Assembly: GCF_007993935.1 (NCBI RefSeq)
Contig: NZ_VITY01000015.1
Location: 117,923 to 181,922, forward strand
Direction: 5' to 3'
DNA length: 64,000 bases
From: Bradyrhizobium macuxiense
Lineage (GTDB): Bacteria; Pseudomonadota; Alphaproteobacteria; Rhizobiales; Xanthobacteraceae
Each line of letters starts with the position of its first letter. Position 1 is the first letter of the stretch. A program made the position numbers and the translations under genes. A model generated the notes under the pieces. It was not told where the DNA came from. It did not search any database and saw only the letters and a list, made by a program, of their open reading frames with translations. Below are positions 25,609 through 34,063 of the stretch, in pieces.

Positions 25609-25681
25609 GAGCATGATCTCCGCGCAAGCGCGTCGCGTTTGTCGCGAGGAAAAACCGCTTCGCGCCTTTCCGGATCACGCG
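25609..25681. repeat. REP-like palindromic element
   Basis: Starts GAGCATGATC and ends GGATCACGCGCT, with the ends pairing imperfectly and internal AAAACCGCTTCGCGCCTTTCC typical of a repeat that is abundant in Bradyrhizobium intergenic DNA (from memory). It lies just beyond the nasA stop, between convergent genes, where it could also stop transcription. Confidence 0.6.
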
Positions 25682-25921
25682 CTAGCAGCCGCGGCAGATG
25701 CTCTTCAGCCTGGTGTTGAGTAGGCGGTCCTCCTCGTCGGACGACGCCTTGGTGTAGGCGTCGTCGCTGTGCCGCTTGTCGGAGGCCAATCCGCCGCCGT
25801 GATGTGCGCCGCCGGCATGCATGCCGTGCAAGCGGTCATGGCCGTGGTCACGCGCATCCACCGGCGGCGTGGCGGCCGCAACCAGCGTCAGCAGCAGCCC
25901 GACCGTCGTGATCGTCCGCAT
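25682..25921 (-). CDS. Small secreted His-rich protein
   Basis: Exported protein of 79 residues. Signal peptide MRTITTVGLLLTLVAAATPP with likely cleavage near PVDA; the mature part is His/Gly-rich (RDHGHDRLHGMHAGGAHHGG, ten His in about 40 residues) and ends with a C-x-x-C pair (SICRGC). A strong GAGGAGG ribosome site lies seven bases before the ATG. The His cluster and CxxC suggest metal binding in the periplasm. No family recognised; not linked to an operon. Confidence 0.68.
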   Translation of the reverse strand: MRTITTVGLLLTLVAAATPPVDARDHGHDRLHGMHAGGAHHGGGLASDKRHSDDAYTKASSDEEDRLLNTRLKSICRGC

Positions 25922-26205
25922 GGTGTCCTCCTCGTCGCGGTAAAATACCGCTGACGCTGGGGCAAATTGGTGTCAGGCCCGTTCACAATTTCGCGTGGCG
26001 GCAATCGGCCCGATTCCCGCGACGGGTTCCCCGGGGCTCGACCGGTGCGCCGCACATAGGCCGCCCGCGGATGGCTTCATGCCGACAATGCAGTGCTCGC
26101 GGCAGCAAAATGGTGTATCGGCAAGCTCTGGCGCCGAAAGACATCGCTAGGACGCGGTCCGGCATCGGATAATCAAGATTTAGCAAGATATCGGAGGAAT
26201 GCTTC

Positions 26206-27432
26206 ATGTCGGCTCTGCCACTTTCGGGCATCAAGATTCTCGACCTGACGCGGGTGCTCGCGGGCCCGCTGTCGGCCCAGATGCTGGCGGATCTCGGCGC
26301 CGAGGTGATCAAGATCGAGCGGCCCGGCGGCGGCGACGACGCCCGCGCCTTTGGCCCGCCCTATCTCAGCGATCCCGAAGGCAAGGCGAACAACAACAAT
26401 TCGTTCTACCTCTGCGCCAACCGCAACAAGAAGTCCGTCACCGTCAACATCGCCAAGCCGGAAGGGCAGGCGATCATCCGCGAGCTCGCCAAGTCGGTCG
26501 ACGTGATGATGGAGAACTACAAGGTCGGCGACCTCAAGCGCTACGGCCTCGACTACGAGACGATCAAGAAGATCAATCCCGGCATCATCTATTGCTCGGT
26601 CACCGGCTTCGGCCAGACCGGGCCCTACGCCACGCGCGCCGGCTATGACGCCATCCTGCAGGCGATGGGCGGCCTGATGAGCGTGACCGGCCATATCGAC
26701 GGCGAGCCCGGCGCGGGCCCGATGAAGGTCGGCCCCTCGATCGTCGACTACATGACCGGCATGAACACCTCGATCGGGATCCTGTCGGCGCTGTACCATC
26801 GCGACGCCAACAACGGGGAAGGGCAGCATGTCGACGTCTGCCTGTTCGACACCGTGATCGCCTCGCTGTCGCACTGGCTGCAGATCTACCTCGTCAACGG
26901 CAACATGCCGCCGCGCCGCGGCACCTGGGGCAATGGCGGCATGCCGGCCGGCGTGTTCCGCTGCACCGACGGCGAGCTGATGCTGGTGGTCGGCAATGAC
27001 GGCCAGTTCCAGCGCACCTGCGCCGTGCTCGGCGAACCCGAACTCGCCAACGACAAGCGCTTCGTCAAGAACAACGACCGCGTCGTGCACGGCAAGGAGA
27101 TCATGGCGATCTTCGCCGGCCTGTTCCTGAAGCAGCCGGTCGCGTACTGGCTCGAAAAGCTCGAGGAGGCCGGCGTGCCGTCGGGCCCGATCAACAATTT
27201 CGAGCAGGTGTTCAGCGATCCGCACGTGCAGTCGCGCGGCATGCGGGTCAAGGTCGATCACCCCTTCGAGCCGAACCTGTCGCTGATCCGCAACGCGCTG
27301 ACCTTCTCGGGCACCCCGATCACCGACTACCGCGCCCCGCCGCTGCTCGGGGCCGACACCAAGGACGTGCTGGCGACCATCGGCTACGACGACGCCAAGG
27401 TCGAAGGCCTGAAGGCGCAGGGGATCCTATAG
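26206..27432 (+). CDS. Family III CoA-transferase (CaiB/BaiF type)
   Basis: Cytosolic CoA-transferase of 408 residues, moving CoA between carboxylic acids. The fold signature begins LSGIKILDLTRVLAGPLSAQ and the catalytic Asp that forms the acyl-anhydride is D148 in RAGYDAILQAMGG. ATG at 26206 follows ATCGGAGGA. About 284 bases upstream hold no supported gene. Its genomic neighbours are lipid/acyl-CoA genes but not the same operon, so the acyl substrate is open (formyl, succinyl or other acyl groups are handled by relatives). Confidence 0.9.
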   Translation: MSALPLSGIKILDLTRVLAGPLSAQMLADLGAEVIKIERPGGGDDARAFGPPYLSDPEGKANNNNSFYLCANRNKKSVTVNIAKPEGQAIIRELAKSVDVMMENYKVGDLKRYGLDYETIKKINPGIIYCSVTGFGQTGPYATRAGYDAILQAMGGLMSVTGHIDGEPGAGPMKVGPSIVDYMTGMNTSIGILSALYHRDANNGEGQHVDVCLFDTVIASLSHWLQIYLVNGNMPPRRGTWGNGGMPAGVFRCTDGELMLVVGNDGQFQRTCAVLGEPELANDKRFVKNNDRVVHGKEIMAIFAGLFLKQPVAYWLEKLEEAGVPSGPINNFEQVFSDPHVQSRGMRVKVDHPFEPNLSLIRNALTFSGTPITDYRAPPLLGADTKDVLATIGYDDAKVEGLKAQGIL

Positions 27433-27457
27433 GGCGGGCGACTACGGTCCACCGTTC

Positions 27458-27564
27458 CGTCATCCTGAGGAGCGGCCACTTGGCCGCGTCTCGAAGGATG
27501 AACGGCCCGGCCGGTGGCCGTCGATCCTTCGAGACGGCCGCCGCGCGGCCTCCTCAGGATGACG
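27458..27564. repeat. Long palindromic intergenic repeat
   Basis: Outer arms CGTCATCCTGAGGA (27458-27471) and TCCTCAGGATGACG (27551-27564) are perfect inverted repeats; inner arms GTCTCGAAGGAT and ATCCTTCGAGAC (about 27488-27534) also pair. The 107-base unit folds into a long cruciform/hairpin and belongs to a repeat type widespread in Bradyrhizobium and Rhodopseudomonas. Confidence 0.8.
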
Positions 27565-27669
27565 GTTCAACAGCGGCGTCGCTCCTGATACACTTCGACC
27601 CATATCGAAGCATCATTGACACCGGCCTGCTAGATTGGCGCCATCGATCCCTCATCGAAGGTGCCAATC

Positions 27670-28065
27670 ATGAAACGGGAAGTGATCCGCGTCGAACCGA
27701 TCTCCAGCTGGCTTGAGCGCTGGAAGGCGCCGGCGTCGGCGGTCACGCGCGCCGGCAACATGGTGTTCGTCTCCGGCCTGCCGCCGTTCGATCCGGAAAC
27801 CGGCGAGATCGCCGCCGGCGCCTCGATCGAGCGGCAGAGCGAGCTCGTCATGGAGCAGCTCAAGCAGTGTCTTGAAGCGGCCGGCGCGTCGTTCGACAAC
27901 GTGATGAAGTGCAACATCTTCTGCACCTCGGCTAAACACTTCGCGACGTTCAATACAATCTATCGAAAATACTTCGCAGATGATCTGCCGGCGCGGATCT
28001 TCGTCTGCATCCCGGAATGGACCGGACCTTTCGACATCGAGATCGACTGCATCGCGATGGTGTGA
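27670..28065 (+). CDS. RidA (YjgF/YER057c/UK114) family protein
   Basis: Small trimeric-fold protein of 131 residues. RidA members deaminate reactive enamines or imines from PLP enzymes. The carboxylate-binding Arg is at 109 (LPARIFVCIP), with Glu124 in the following strand (DIEIDCIAM), as in active RidA-type members; GNMVFVSGLPPF matches the N-terminal signature. ATG at 27670 is used; a GTG at 27661 would add three residues. It converges with a TetR gene only 9 bases away. Confidence 0.85.
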   Translation: MKREVIRVEPISSWLERWKAPASAVTRAGNMVFVSGLPPFDPETGEIAAGASIERQSELVMEQLKQCLEAAGASFDNVMKCNIFCTSAKHFATFNTIYRKYFADDLPARIFVCIPEWTGPFDIEIDCIAMV

Positions 28066-28074
28066 GGGCAGCTC

Positions 28075-28764
28075 TCACAAATCCTGCCGCGTCAGGCGGC
28101 CGTGGACCAGGACCGGCCGCGCGGCGGGCTTGTTCGGCGCGTCGCCCATGGTCAGTGCCATCACCGAGACCGTGACCACGCGATCGATGATGGCGCGGAC
28201 GTCGTCGAGATCGCATTTGCCTTCGGACAGCCGCAGCAGGCGTTCCTTCTCGCGGATGGTGTGGTGCGCCATCGCGAGTGCGAAGTGCAGGCCCCAATAC
28301 AATTCGGTGTCGTCGCGGCCGGGCATCGCGCGGCGCATCGCGGCGGCGAATTTGCGCAGATGGTCGACTTCGCGATTCTTGATGCGGCGGATCGGCGGCA
28401 CGGATTCGATCGAGGCGCGGATCATGAAACGCGCCGCGGTCGAGCCCTCGCGGTCAGGCCCGAGGCAGCCGCGCAAAGTCGGGCCGACGAGGGCGCGCAT
28501 GATGTCGTCGATCGCGGCGCGTCCGCCGCCGGCTTCCTCCGCCGCCTTCAACTCATTGAGACGCTCGCGGTTGGTCTGGATGCTGCGGGTGACGAACAGC
28601 TCCGCGATCAATTCGTCCTTGGAGCCGAAATGATAGTTCACCGCCGCGAGGTTGACGTTCGCCTCCGCGACGATGTCGCGCAGCGTGACGTCGCCGAAGC
28701 CGCGGTCGGCATAGAGCCGCTCGGCGGCGGCGAGAATGGCGGATCGGGTCTGGTCGCTGGCCAT
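28075..28764 (-). CDS. TetR-family repressor of the acyl-CoA dehydrogenase operon
   Basis: Regulator of 229 residues. The N-terminal helix-turn-helix is clear (TLRDIVAEANV, then NLAAVNYHFGSKDEL). The C-terminal ligand-binding part resembles regulators with a TetR_C domain (LFVTRSIQTNRERLNEL). It is divergent from the ACAD gene and the shared region contains a GAAAC-N4-GTTTG palindrome. By analogy with PsrA/FadR-type TetR proteins the effector may be an acyl-CoA; this is inference. Confidence 0.88.
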   Translation of the reverse strand: MASDQTRSAILAAAERLYADRGFGDVTLRDIVAEANVNLAAVNYHFGSKDELIAELFVTRSIQTNRERLNELKAAEEAGGGRAAIDDIMRALVGPTLRGCLGPDREGSTAARFMIRASIESVPPIRRIKNREVDHLRKFAAAMRRAMPGRDDTELYWGLHFALAMAHHTIREKERLLRLSEGKCDLDDVRAIIDRVVTVSVMALTMGDAPNKPAARPVLVHGRLTRQDL

Positions 28765-29068
28765 GGCTGAGAGCCTTTCCGTTATTCCGCGGCACGCCGG
28801 GGAACGACGAAGACGACAGGGAGTTGCTTTTCAAACATTTGTATGAAACTATCGTTTGAAGAGCCGGAAATGTCAATCCGCTGATCGCGGGGCGGCACTC
28901 TGGCACACCACCGCCGCCTGTTCCGCGAACGCCCTTGCGAGCCGCGGAGGCGGGGTCAACAATGTTGCCCAAACGGGCAAGGTCCAAACGGCAAGGCCCA
29001 CAAAGGCAGCAGCCCAAAAGGCCAAGGCCGAAGTTCAAAGCCCAAGTCTAGGAAACGAGGAGCGTCCC
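28765..29068. other. Divergent control region and purine-rich ACAD leader
   Basis: 304 bases between the TetR gene and the ACAD start. Apart from the operator at 28830-28860, the segment 28960-29060 is purine-rich with repeated AAGGC, CAAA and GCCCAA blocks. The ACAD frame stays open through it, but the encoded sequence is low-complexity and no good start lies there. It is treated as untranslated leader. Confidence 0.5.
28830..28860. promoter_or_regulatory. TetR operator, PsrA-box-like
   Basis: GAAAC (28845-28849), four bases, GTTTG (28854-28858) closely matches the GAAAC-N4-GTTTC box of PsrA-type fatty-acid regulators. A wider pair of perfect 7-base arms, TTCAAAC (28830-28836) and GTTTGAA (28854-28860), surrounds it, and CAAACATTTG lies inside. 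It sits between the divergent TetR and ACAD genes. Confidence 0.6.
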
Positions 29069-30301
29069 ATGGATTTCACGATGTCGCCGAAGCAGAAGGA
29101 GTGGCTGGAGCGCGTTCAGGCTTTCATGAAAACGCATGTCCGCCCGGCGGTGCCGATCTACGAGAAGCAGGACGCCGAAGGCCCGCGCTGGAAGGTGATC
29201 CCGGTCCTCGAGGACCTGAAGAAGAAGGCGAAGGCCGAAGGCCTCTGGAACATGTTCATGCCGCCGTCCTCGCATGAGGATGATGAATTCCACGGCGCGG
29301 GACTGACCAACCTGGAATACGCGCTGCTGTCGGAAGAGATGGGCCACATCTCCTGGGCGTCGGAAGTGTTCAACTGCTCCGCCCCCGATACCGGCAACAT
29401 GGAAGTGTTCATCCGCTACGGCACCAAGGAGCAGAAGCGCAAATGGCTGCGCCCGCTGATGGACGGCGAGATCCGCTCCGCCTTCCTGATGACCGAGCCG
29501 GCGGTGGCTTCGTCTGACGCCACCAACATCGAGACCCGCATCGAGAAGGACGGCGATCACTACGTCATCAACGGCCGCAAATGGTGGTCGTCCGGCGTCG
29601 GCGATCCCCGCTGCAAGATCGCGATCCTGATGGGCAAGACCGATTTCAACGCCGCCAAGCATCAGCAGCAGTCGCAGATCCTGGTGCCGCTCGACACCCC
29701 CGGCATCAAGGTCGAGAAGATGCTGCCGGTGTTCGGCTTCGACGATGCGCCGCACGGCCACGCCCAGGTGCTGCTCGAGAACGTCCGCGTGCCGAAGGAA
29801 AACATCCTGCTCGGCGAGGGCCGCGGCTTCGAGATCGCGCAGGGCCGTCTCGGCCCGGGCCGCATCCATCACTGCATGCGTACCATCGGCCAGGCCGAGG
29901 AAGCGCTGGAGAAGATGGTGAAGCGGCTCGCTTCGCGCACTGCGTTCGGCAAGAAGATCATCGAGCACTCGGTCTGGGAGCAGCGCATCGGCGAGGCCCG
30001 CACCGATATCGAGATGAATCGCCTGCTGTGCCTCAAGGCCGCCGACATGATGGACAAGGTCGGTAACAAGACCGCGCAGGCCGAGATCGCGATGATCAAG
30101 GTCGCAGCTCCGAACATGGCGCTGAAGATCATCGACCAGGCGATCCAGGCGTTTGGCGGCGGCGGCGTCTCCGACGACGCCGGGCTCGCGAAGGCCTATG
30201 CCCACATCCGCACGCTCCGTCTCGCCGACGGTCCGGACGAGGTGCACAATCGCGCCATTGCCAGGCTGGAAGTTCGGAAGTATGCAAACACGTCGCACTG
30301 A
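29069..30301 (+). CDS. Acyl-CoA dehydrogenase, ACAD10/ACAD11-type
   Basis: FAD enzyme of 410 residues. Typical acyl-CoA dehydrogenase segments: [17 protein letters not shown] (FAD/acyl site), [13 protein letters not shown] and [17 protein letters not shown]. The C-terminal segment [20 protein letters not shown] is characteristic of the ACAD10/ACAD11 subgroup. ATG at 29069 has GAGGAG eight bases upstream. The next gene is an APH-fold kinase, the partner that is fused to ACAD in mammalian ACAD10/11 and separate in the levulinate (lva) pathway of Pseudomonas putida. The pair probably phosphorylates and then dephosphorylates/rearranges 4-hydroxyacyl-CoA for beta-oxidation (inference from those systems). 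Confidence 0.9.
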   Translation: MDFTMSPKQKEWLERVQAFMKTHVRPAVPIYEKQDAEGPRWKVIPVLEDLKKKAKAEGLWNMFMPPSSHEDDEFHGAGLTNLEYALLSEEMGHISWASEVFNCSAPDTGNMEVFIRYGTKEQKRKWLRPLMDGEIRSAFLMTEPAVASSDATNIETRIEKDGDHYVINGRKWWSSGVGDPRCKIAILMGKTDFNAAKHQQQSQILVPLDTPGIKVEKMLPVFGFDDAPHGHAQVLLENVRVPKENILLGEGRGFEIAQGRLGPGRIHHCMRTIGQAEEALEKMVKRLASRTAFGKKIIEHSVWEQRIGEARTDIEMNRLLCLKAADMMDKVGNKTAQAEIAMIKVAAPNMALKIIDQAIQAFGGGGVSDDAGLAKAYAHIRTLRLADGPDEVHNRAIARLEVRKYANTSH

Positions 30302-30358
30302 GCATGATGCGGAACGCATGGCGTTCGCGCGCACATCGTGCTCAGAATGAAAAGCGAG

Positions 30359-30406
30359 ATCAGGCTGGCGCGCCAGCCTGATTGAGGGAGCGCCGCATGG
30401 CGCTCC
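30359..30406. repeat. Two adjacent perfect palindromes between ACAD and kinase genes
   Basis: The first is a 24-base perfect palindrome (30359-30382, ATCAGGCTGGCG and its complement). The second is a hairpin GGAGCGCC-GCAT-GGCGCTCC (30387-30406) followed by ATAAAAAC. An imperfect GAGCATGATG/CATCGTGCTC palindrome precedes them at about 30300-30343. They may partially terminate transcription or stabilise the ACAD message; the second stem is nearly identical to the core of the hairpin after rplL. Confidence 0.75.
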
Positions 30407-30434
30407 ATAAAAACTGAGTTGAGGGAGCGTCATC

Positions 30435-31493
30435 GTGGCGGACGGCGTCAGGAAAGACGAAGAATTTTCCGGAACACGGGAAGTCGAGGAGCGTCATCGC
30501 GTCAACGAGGCGAGCCTCGATGCCTGGATGAAGCAACACGTCGAGGGCTATCAGGGTCCGCTCAAGGTCCTGCAGTTCAAGGGTGGCCAGTCCAACCCGA
30601 CCTACAAGCTCGAAACCCCCGGCCGCAACTACGTGATGCGCCGCCGTCCGTTCGGTAAATTGTTGCCGTCGGCGCATGCGGTCGATCGCGAGTTCCGCGT
30701 CATCGCGGCGCTCGGCAAGCAGAATTTCCCGGTCGCGAAAGCCTACGCGCTGTGCACCGACGATGCGGTGATCGGCTCGGCCTTCTACATCATGTCGATG
30801 GAGGAGGGGCGGGTGTTCTGGGATCCGACCTTGCCAAGCCAGGAGCCGGACGCGCGGCGGAAGATCTTCACCAGCAAGATCGAGACGCTGGCGAAGCTGC
30901 ATGTCCTTGATCCCGAGAAGATCGGCCTCGGCGATTTCGGCAAGCCCGGAAATTATTTTGCGCGCCAGGTCGACCGCTGGACCAAGCAGTACCGTGCGTC
31001 CGAGACGCAGCACATTCCGGAATTCGAGAAGCTCGCGGAGTGGTTGCCGAAGACGGTGCCGGAGCAGAAGCGCGTCTCGGTCGTGCACGGCGACTATCGC
31101 CTCGACAACATGATCTTCCACGCCACCGAGCCGCGGGTGCAGGCGGTGCTCGACTGGGAGTTGTCGACGCTCGGCGATCCCATGGCCGACTTCACCTATC
31201 TGTTGATGCAGTGGACCATGCCGGGCCTCGCCAATGCCGACCTCAAGGCGTTGAACATTCCAAGCCAGGACGAGGCCGCGCAGATCTACTGCAACGTGAC
31301 CGGCATGGCCGTGCCGGATCTCAATTGGTACTTCTCCTACAATCTGTTCCGCCTCGCCGGCATCACGCAGGGCATTGCGGGCCGCGTCCGCGACGGCACA
31401 GCCGCGAATGCCAAGGCCCTCGAGTCGGCCGCGCGCACCGTGCCGCTGTCGAAGGCGTCATGGGAATACGCGCAGAAGGCCGGCGCGATCTGA
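30435..31493 (+). CDS. APH-fold kinase paired with ACAD (predicted 4-hydroxyacyl-CoA kinase)
   Basis: Cytosolic phosphotransferase of 352 residues with the aminoglycoside-phosphotransferase fold. Catalytic loop HGDYRLDN at 218-225, metal Asp in LDWELSTLGDP (about 240), and N-terminal nucleotide loop GGQSNPTYKLE with MRRRPFG carrying the Lys/Arg region. The GTG at 30435 follows GAGGGAGCG. It lies 133 bases after ACAD, separated only by palindromes. The sequence resembles the kinase half of ACAD10/11 and LvaA-like kinases, not antibiotic resistance enzymes, so phosphorylation of a 4-hydroxyacyl-CoA is the best prediction. Confidence 0.87.
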   Translation: MADGVRKDEEFSGTREVEERHRVNEASLDAWMKQHVEGYQGPLKVLQFKGGQSNPTYKLETPGRNYVMRRRPFGKLLPSAHAVDREFRVIAALGKQNFPVAKAYALCTDDAVIGSAFYIMSMEEGRVFWDPTLPSQEPDARRKIFTSKIETLAKLHVLDPEKIGLGDFGKPGNYFARQVDRWTKQYRASETQHIPEFEKLAEWLPKTVPEQKRVSVVHGDYRLDNMIFHATEPRVQAVLDWELSTLGDPMADFTYLLMQWTMPGLANADLKALNIPSQDEAAQIYCNVTGMAVPDLNWYFSYNLFRLAGITQGIAGRVRDGTAANAKALESAARTVPLSKASWEYAQKAGAI

Positions 31494-31502
31494 TCCGAAA
31501 AC

Positions 31503-31540
31503 GCGGCGCGATCCCCCAGGGTTCGCGCCGCTTCTCTTTT
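31503..31540 (+). terminator. Intrinsic terminator after the kinase gene
   Basis: GCGGCGCGA (31503-31511) and TCGCGCCGC (31523-31531) form a perfect 9-base stem with an 11-base loop, followed by TTCTCTTTT. It ends the ACAD-kinase unit. A further short hairpin, CCCCGC-AGGA-GCGGGG, follows at about 31548-31563, part of another common Rhizobiales repeat. Confidence 0.8.
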
Positions 31541-31692
31541 AACCTCTCCCCGCAGGAGCGGGGCGAGGGAGCCACCGCTGCCGCGCGCTGCGGCATGTTT
31601 CCGCACTGTAGTCATCTGTGACTTGAGTTCGCTGCGCCGCTTTGGCAAGTCAGTCCGGTCACTCTCCCTCGTCCTGATCGGACACTTTCACT

Positions 31693-32607
31693 TTGCCCCT
31701 TTCCTCGAATCTTCGCGGCAGCCTGTTCATGGCTGCGGCCATGGCCAGCTTCACGGTCAACGACACCATCACCAAGGCGGTGTCGGCGGAGCTCAATATC
31801 GGGGAGATCCTGCTGGTCCGCGGTCTGGTCGCGATGGTGCTGGTTGCGGCACTCGCCTGGTACCGCGATGCGCTGCGCAGTTTTGGCGCGCTGTTGATCT
31901 GGCCGGTCGGATTGCGCGTGATCGGCGAGATTGGCGGCACGCTGACTTATCTGTCGGCGATCGCGCAGATTCCGCTCGCCAACGCGTCGGCGATTTTTCA
32001 AGCGCTGCCGCTGGTCATCACGCTGGGTGCGGCGTTGGTGTTCGGCGAGCCGGTCGGCTGGCGGCGCTGGCTTGCGATCGCGGCCGGCTTCATCGGCGTG
32101 CTGGTGATCGTCCGGCCCGGCGCGGAGGGTTTTAGCCAGGCCGCGCTGCTGGCGCTGGCGTCGGTTGGCTTCTGCGCGGTGCGCGATCTCGCGACCCGGC
32201 GCATCCCGAAGAACCTGCCGACCGTGTTCATCACGCTGCTGACGACCGTGACGGTGACGACGGCGGGCGCCGCCGTGCTGGTGCCGCTCGGCGGCTGGAA
32301 GCCGCCGTCCGGTCAGGCGCTCGGCCTGCTCACCTTCGCCGCGGTGCTGATCCTGATCGGCTATCAATGCATCATCGTGTCGCTGCGCACCGGCGACATC
32401 TCGGCGGTGGCGCCGTTCCGCTACACCGCGCTGCTGTGGGCGATGCTGACCGGCTATCTCGCCTTCGGCCACAAGCCCGACGGCGCGATGCTAGCGGGTG
32501 CCACGATCATCGTGGCCTCCGGCCTCTACGCCTTCTACCGCGAGCGCAAGCGCGATAAGCTCCGCCCGGCCGCGACGGGGCCGGGCCTGCCGCCGGATGG
32601 GCTGTGA
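31693..32607 (+). CDS. DMT-superfamily (EamA) transporter
   Basis: Membrane protein of about 304 residues with ten hydrophobic segments in two EamA repeats (ASFTVNDTITK at the start of repeat 1; ALLALASVGFCAVRDLATRR at the start of repeat 2). Such proteins export metabolites or amino acids. No ATG gives the whole first helix: a TTG at 31693 (MPLSSNLRGSLFM) is used here, and the ATG at 31729 would begin inside the first membrane segment. The start is therefore uncertain. Stands alone between repeats. Confidence 0.85.
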   Translation: MPLSSNLRGSLFMAAAMASFTVNDTITKAVSAELNIGEILLVRGLVAMVLVAALAWYRDALRSFGALLIWPVGLRVIGEIGGTLTYLSAIAQIPLANASAIFQALPLVITLGAALVFGEPVGWRRWLAIAAGFIGVLVIVRPGAEGFSQAALLALASVGFCAVRDLATRRIPKNLPTVFITLLTTVTVTTAGAAVLVPLGGWKPPSGQALGLLTFAAVLILIGYQCIIVSLRTGDISAVAPFRYTALLWAMLTGYLAFGHKPDGAMLAGATIIVASGLYAFYRERKRDKLRPAATGPGLPPDGL

Positions 32608-32620
32608 TCTATCCAAGATC

Positions 32621-32746
32621 CGTAGGATGATGGGTGGAGCGCAGCGATACCCATCAGCTTCGTGCCGTGGATATGAATTGATGGGTTTCGCGGAGTTTAT
32701 CATCGGGCCGCGCTTGCGCGGACCCGTTGGCTCTACCCATCCTACG
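32621..32746. repeat. Palindromic intergenic repeat
   Basis: Outer arms CGTAGGATGATGGGTGGAGC and GGCTCTACCCATCCTACG pair with one bulge; the central part (CATCGGGCCGCGCTTGCGCG) forms a second hairpin. The 126-base element matches a repeat type I know from Bradyrhizobium genomes and occupies the gap between two convergent genes. Confidence 0.75.
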
Positions 32747-32761
32747 CAATCATTTGCCGCC

Positions 32762-33931
32762 TCACTTCGCGCAATGCGTGATCAGCCGTGCGACGAAATC
32801 GCCGCAGGCCTCGAGCTGCGACATCTCGACGAATTCATCCGGCGTGTGCGCCTGCGCGATTGCGCCGGGGCCGACCACGACCGACGGCACGTCCGCCATG
32901 CTGACGAATAGGCCGGCCTCGGTGCCGAAGGCGACCTTGGCGTGGTCGTTGCGGCCGGCGAGCTGCTTGGCGAGCGTGACGATTGGCGCGTCCGCCGTGG
33001 TGTCGAGCGCGGGGTAATCGAGGATTTCCTCGAAGTCGATGCCGCATTCGGGATGCTGCTGGCGCATCCTGGGCTCGATCTCGGCCTTCGCCCAGGCGAT
33101 GATCGCGTCCGTCACCTGCCTCGACTCAGTGATGCCGATGCCGCGGCATTCGAACTCCACCACGCAATGGTCGGGTACGATGTTCAGCGCGGCGCCGCCG
33201 CGGACGATGCTGGTCAGCAAGGTCGAGTGCGGGACGTCGTAGAGGCTCTTCTGTTCGGCATCCGCGGCCAGCAACGCGGCGCGGCGGCGGATCTCCATGA
33301 TCAGCTCGGCCGCATACTCGATCGCGTTCACCCCGTCCGGCGCGATCGAGGAGTGCCGGGCGAGCCCACGGAACGTGGCACGCACGCCGTGTTTGCCCTT
33401 GTGGCCGATGATCACCTGCATCTGGGTCGGCTCGCCGACGAAGCAGCCGAGCGGCTTGACCGGCTTGCGCGCGACCTCGCGCAGCATCGGCCGCACGCCG
33501 ACGCAACCGATCTCCTCGTCATAGGAGATCGCAAGATTGATCGGCGTCTTCAGGTCGGCCGCGAGCATTTCCGGAACCATCGCGAGGCAGACGGCGACAA
33601 AGCCCTTCATGTCGGTGGTGCCGCGGCCGTAGAGCTTCCCGTCGCGCTCGACGAGTTCGAACGGGTCGTGGCTCCAGTCCTGTCCGACCACCGGCACGAC
33701 GTCGGTATGCCCCGACAGGACCAGCCCGGCCTTGTCCTGTGGACCGACCGTGACCCACAGCGAAGACTTCTGCCCGGTCTCATCCACGATGCGCTGGCCG
33801 CTGACGCCAAGCGAAGCAAGATAGCGCTCGATGTAGTCGATCAGCGGCAAATTGCTGCGGTCGCTGACCGTGTCGAAGGCGACGAGGTCGGCCAAAAGCT
33901 TGCGGATGCGGTCGGGACGTTGATTTTGCAT
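32762..33931 (-). CDS. argE: Acetylornithine deacetylase ArgE-like M20 peptidase
   Basis: Zinc-dependent M20 hydrolase of 389 residues; ArgE releases ornithine from N-acetylornithine. Metal ligands: His75 and Asp77 in SGHTDVVP, Asp107 in GRGTTDMKG, Glu139-Glu140 in SYDEEIG, and a C-terminal His (AQAHTPDEF). GCVGVRP and LGCFVGEPT fit the ArgE subgroup. ATG at 33931 (MQNQRPDR) starts the domain; the frame is open to 34090 but that stretch is a non-coding leader beside repeats. It is not in an arginine operon, so another N-acyl substrate remains possible. Confidence 0.85.
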   Translation of the reverse strand: MQNQRPDRIRKLLADLVAFDTVSDRSNLPLIDYIERYLASLGVSGQRIVDETGQKSSLWVTVGPQDKAGLVLSGHTDVVPVVGQDWSHDPFELVERDGKLYGRGTTDMKGFVAVCLAMVPEMLAADLKTPINLAISYDEEIGCVGVRPMLREVARKPVKPLGCFVGEPTQMQVIIGHKGKHGVRATFRGLARHSSIAPDGVNAIEYAAELIMEIRRRAALLAADAEQKSLYDVPHSTLLTSIVRGGAALNIVPDHCVVEFECRGIGITESRQVTDAIIAWAKAEIEPRMRQQHPECGIDFEEILDYPALDTTADAPIVTLAKQLAGRNDHAKVAFGTEAGLFVSMADVPSVVVGPGAIAQAHTPDEFVEMSQLEACGDFVARLITHCAK

Positions 33932-34063
33932 GGATAGGGCCGTGAGCGGGAATGGATCACGCGCGACCATAGCAACGAAACTGTGAAAGGGAAAAGAACC
34001 CGCCGCCCCGGGTGAGGGGGTTGTCCGGCCTGTGCGACTCGCAAGCCGGACCATACATTCCGT

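Noticed and set aside
28856-29068. N-terminal extension of the ACAD protein
   Set aside because: The added 71 residues are low-complexity, unlike ACAD N termini, and the ATG at 29069 has a strong GAGGAG site and family-like start.
30435-31493. Aminoglycoside resistance phosphotransferase
   Set aside because: The APH fold is shared, but the linkage to an ACAD10/11-type dehydrogenase and the sequence around HGDYRLDN point to an acyl-CoA-related kinase.
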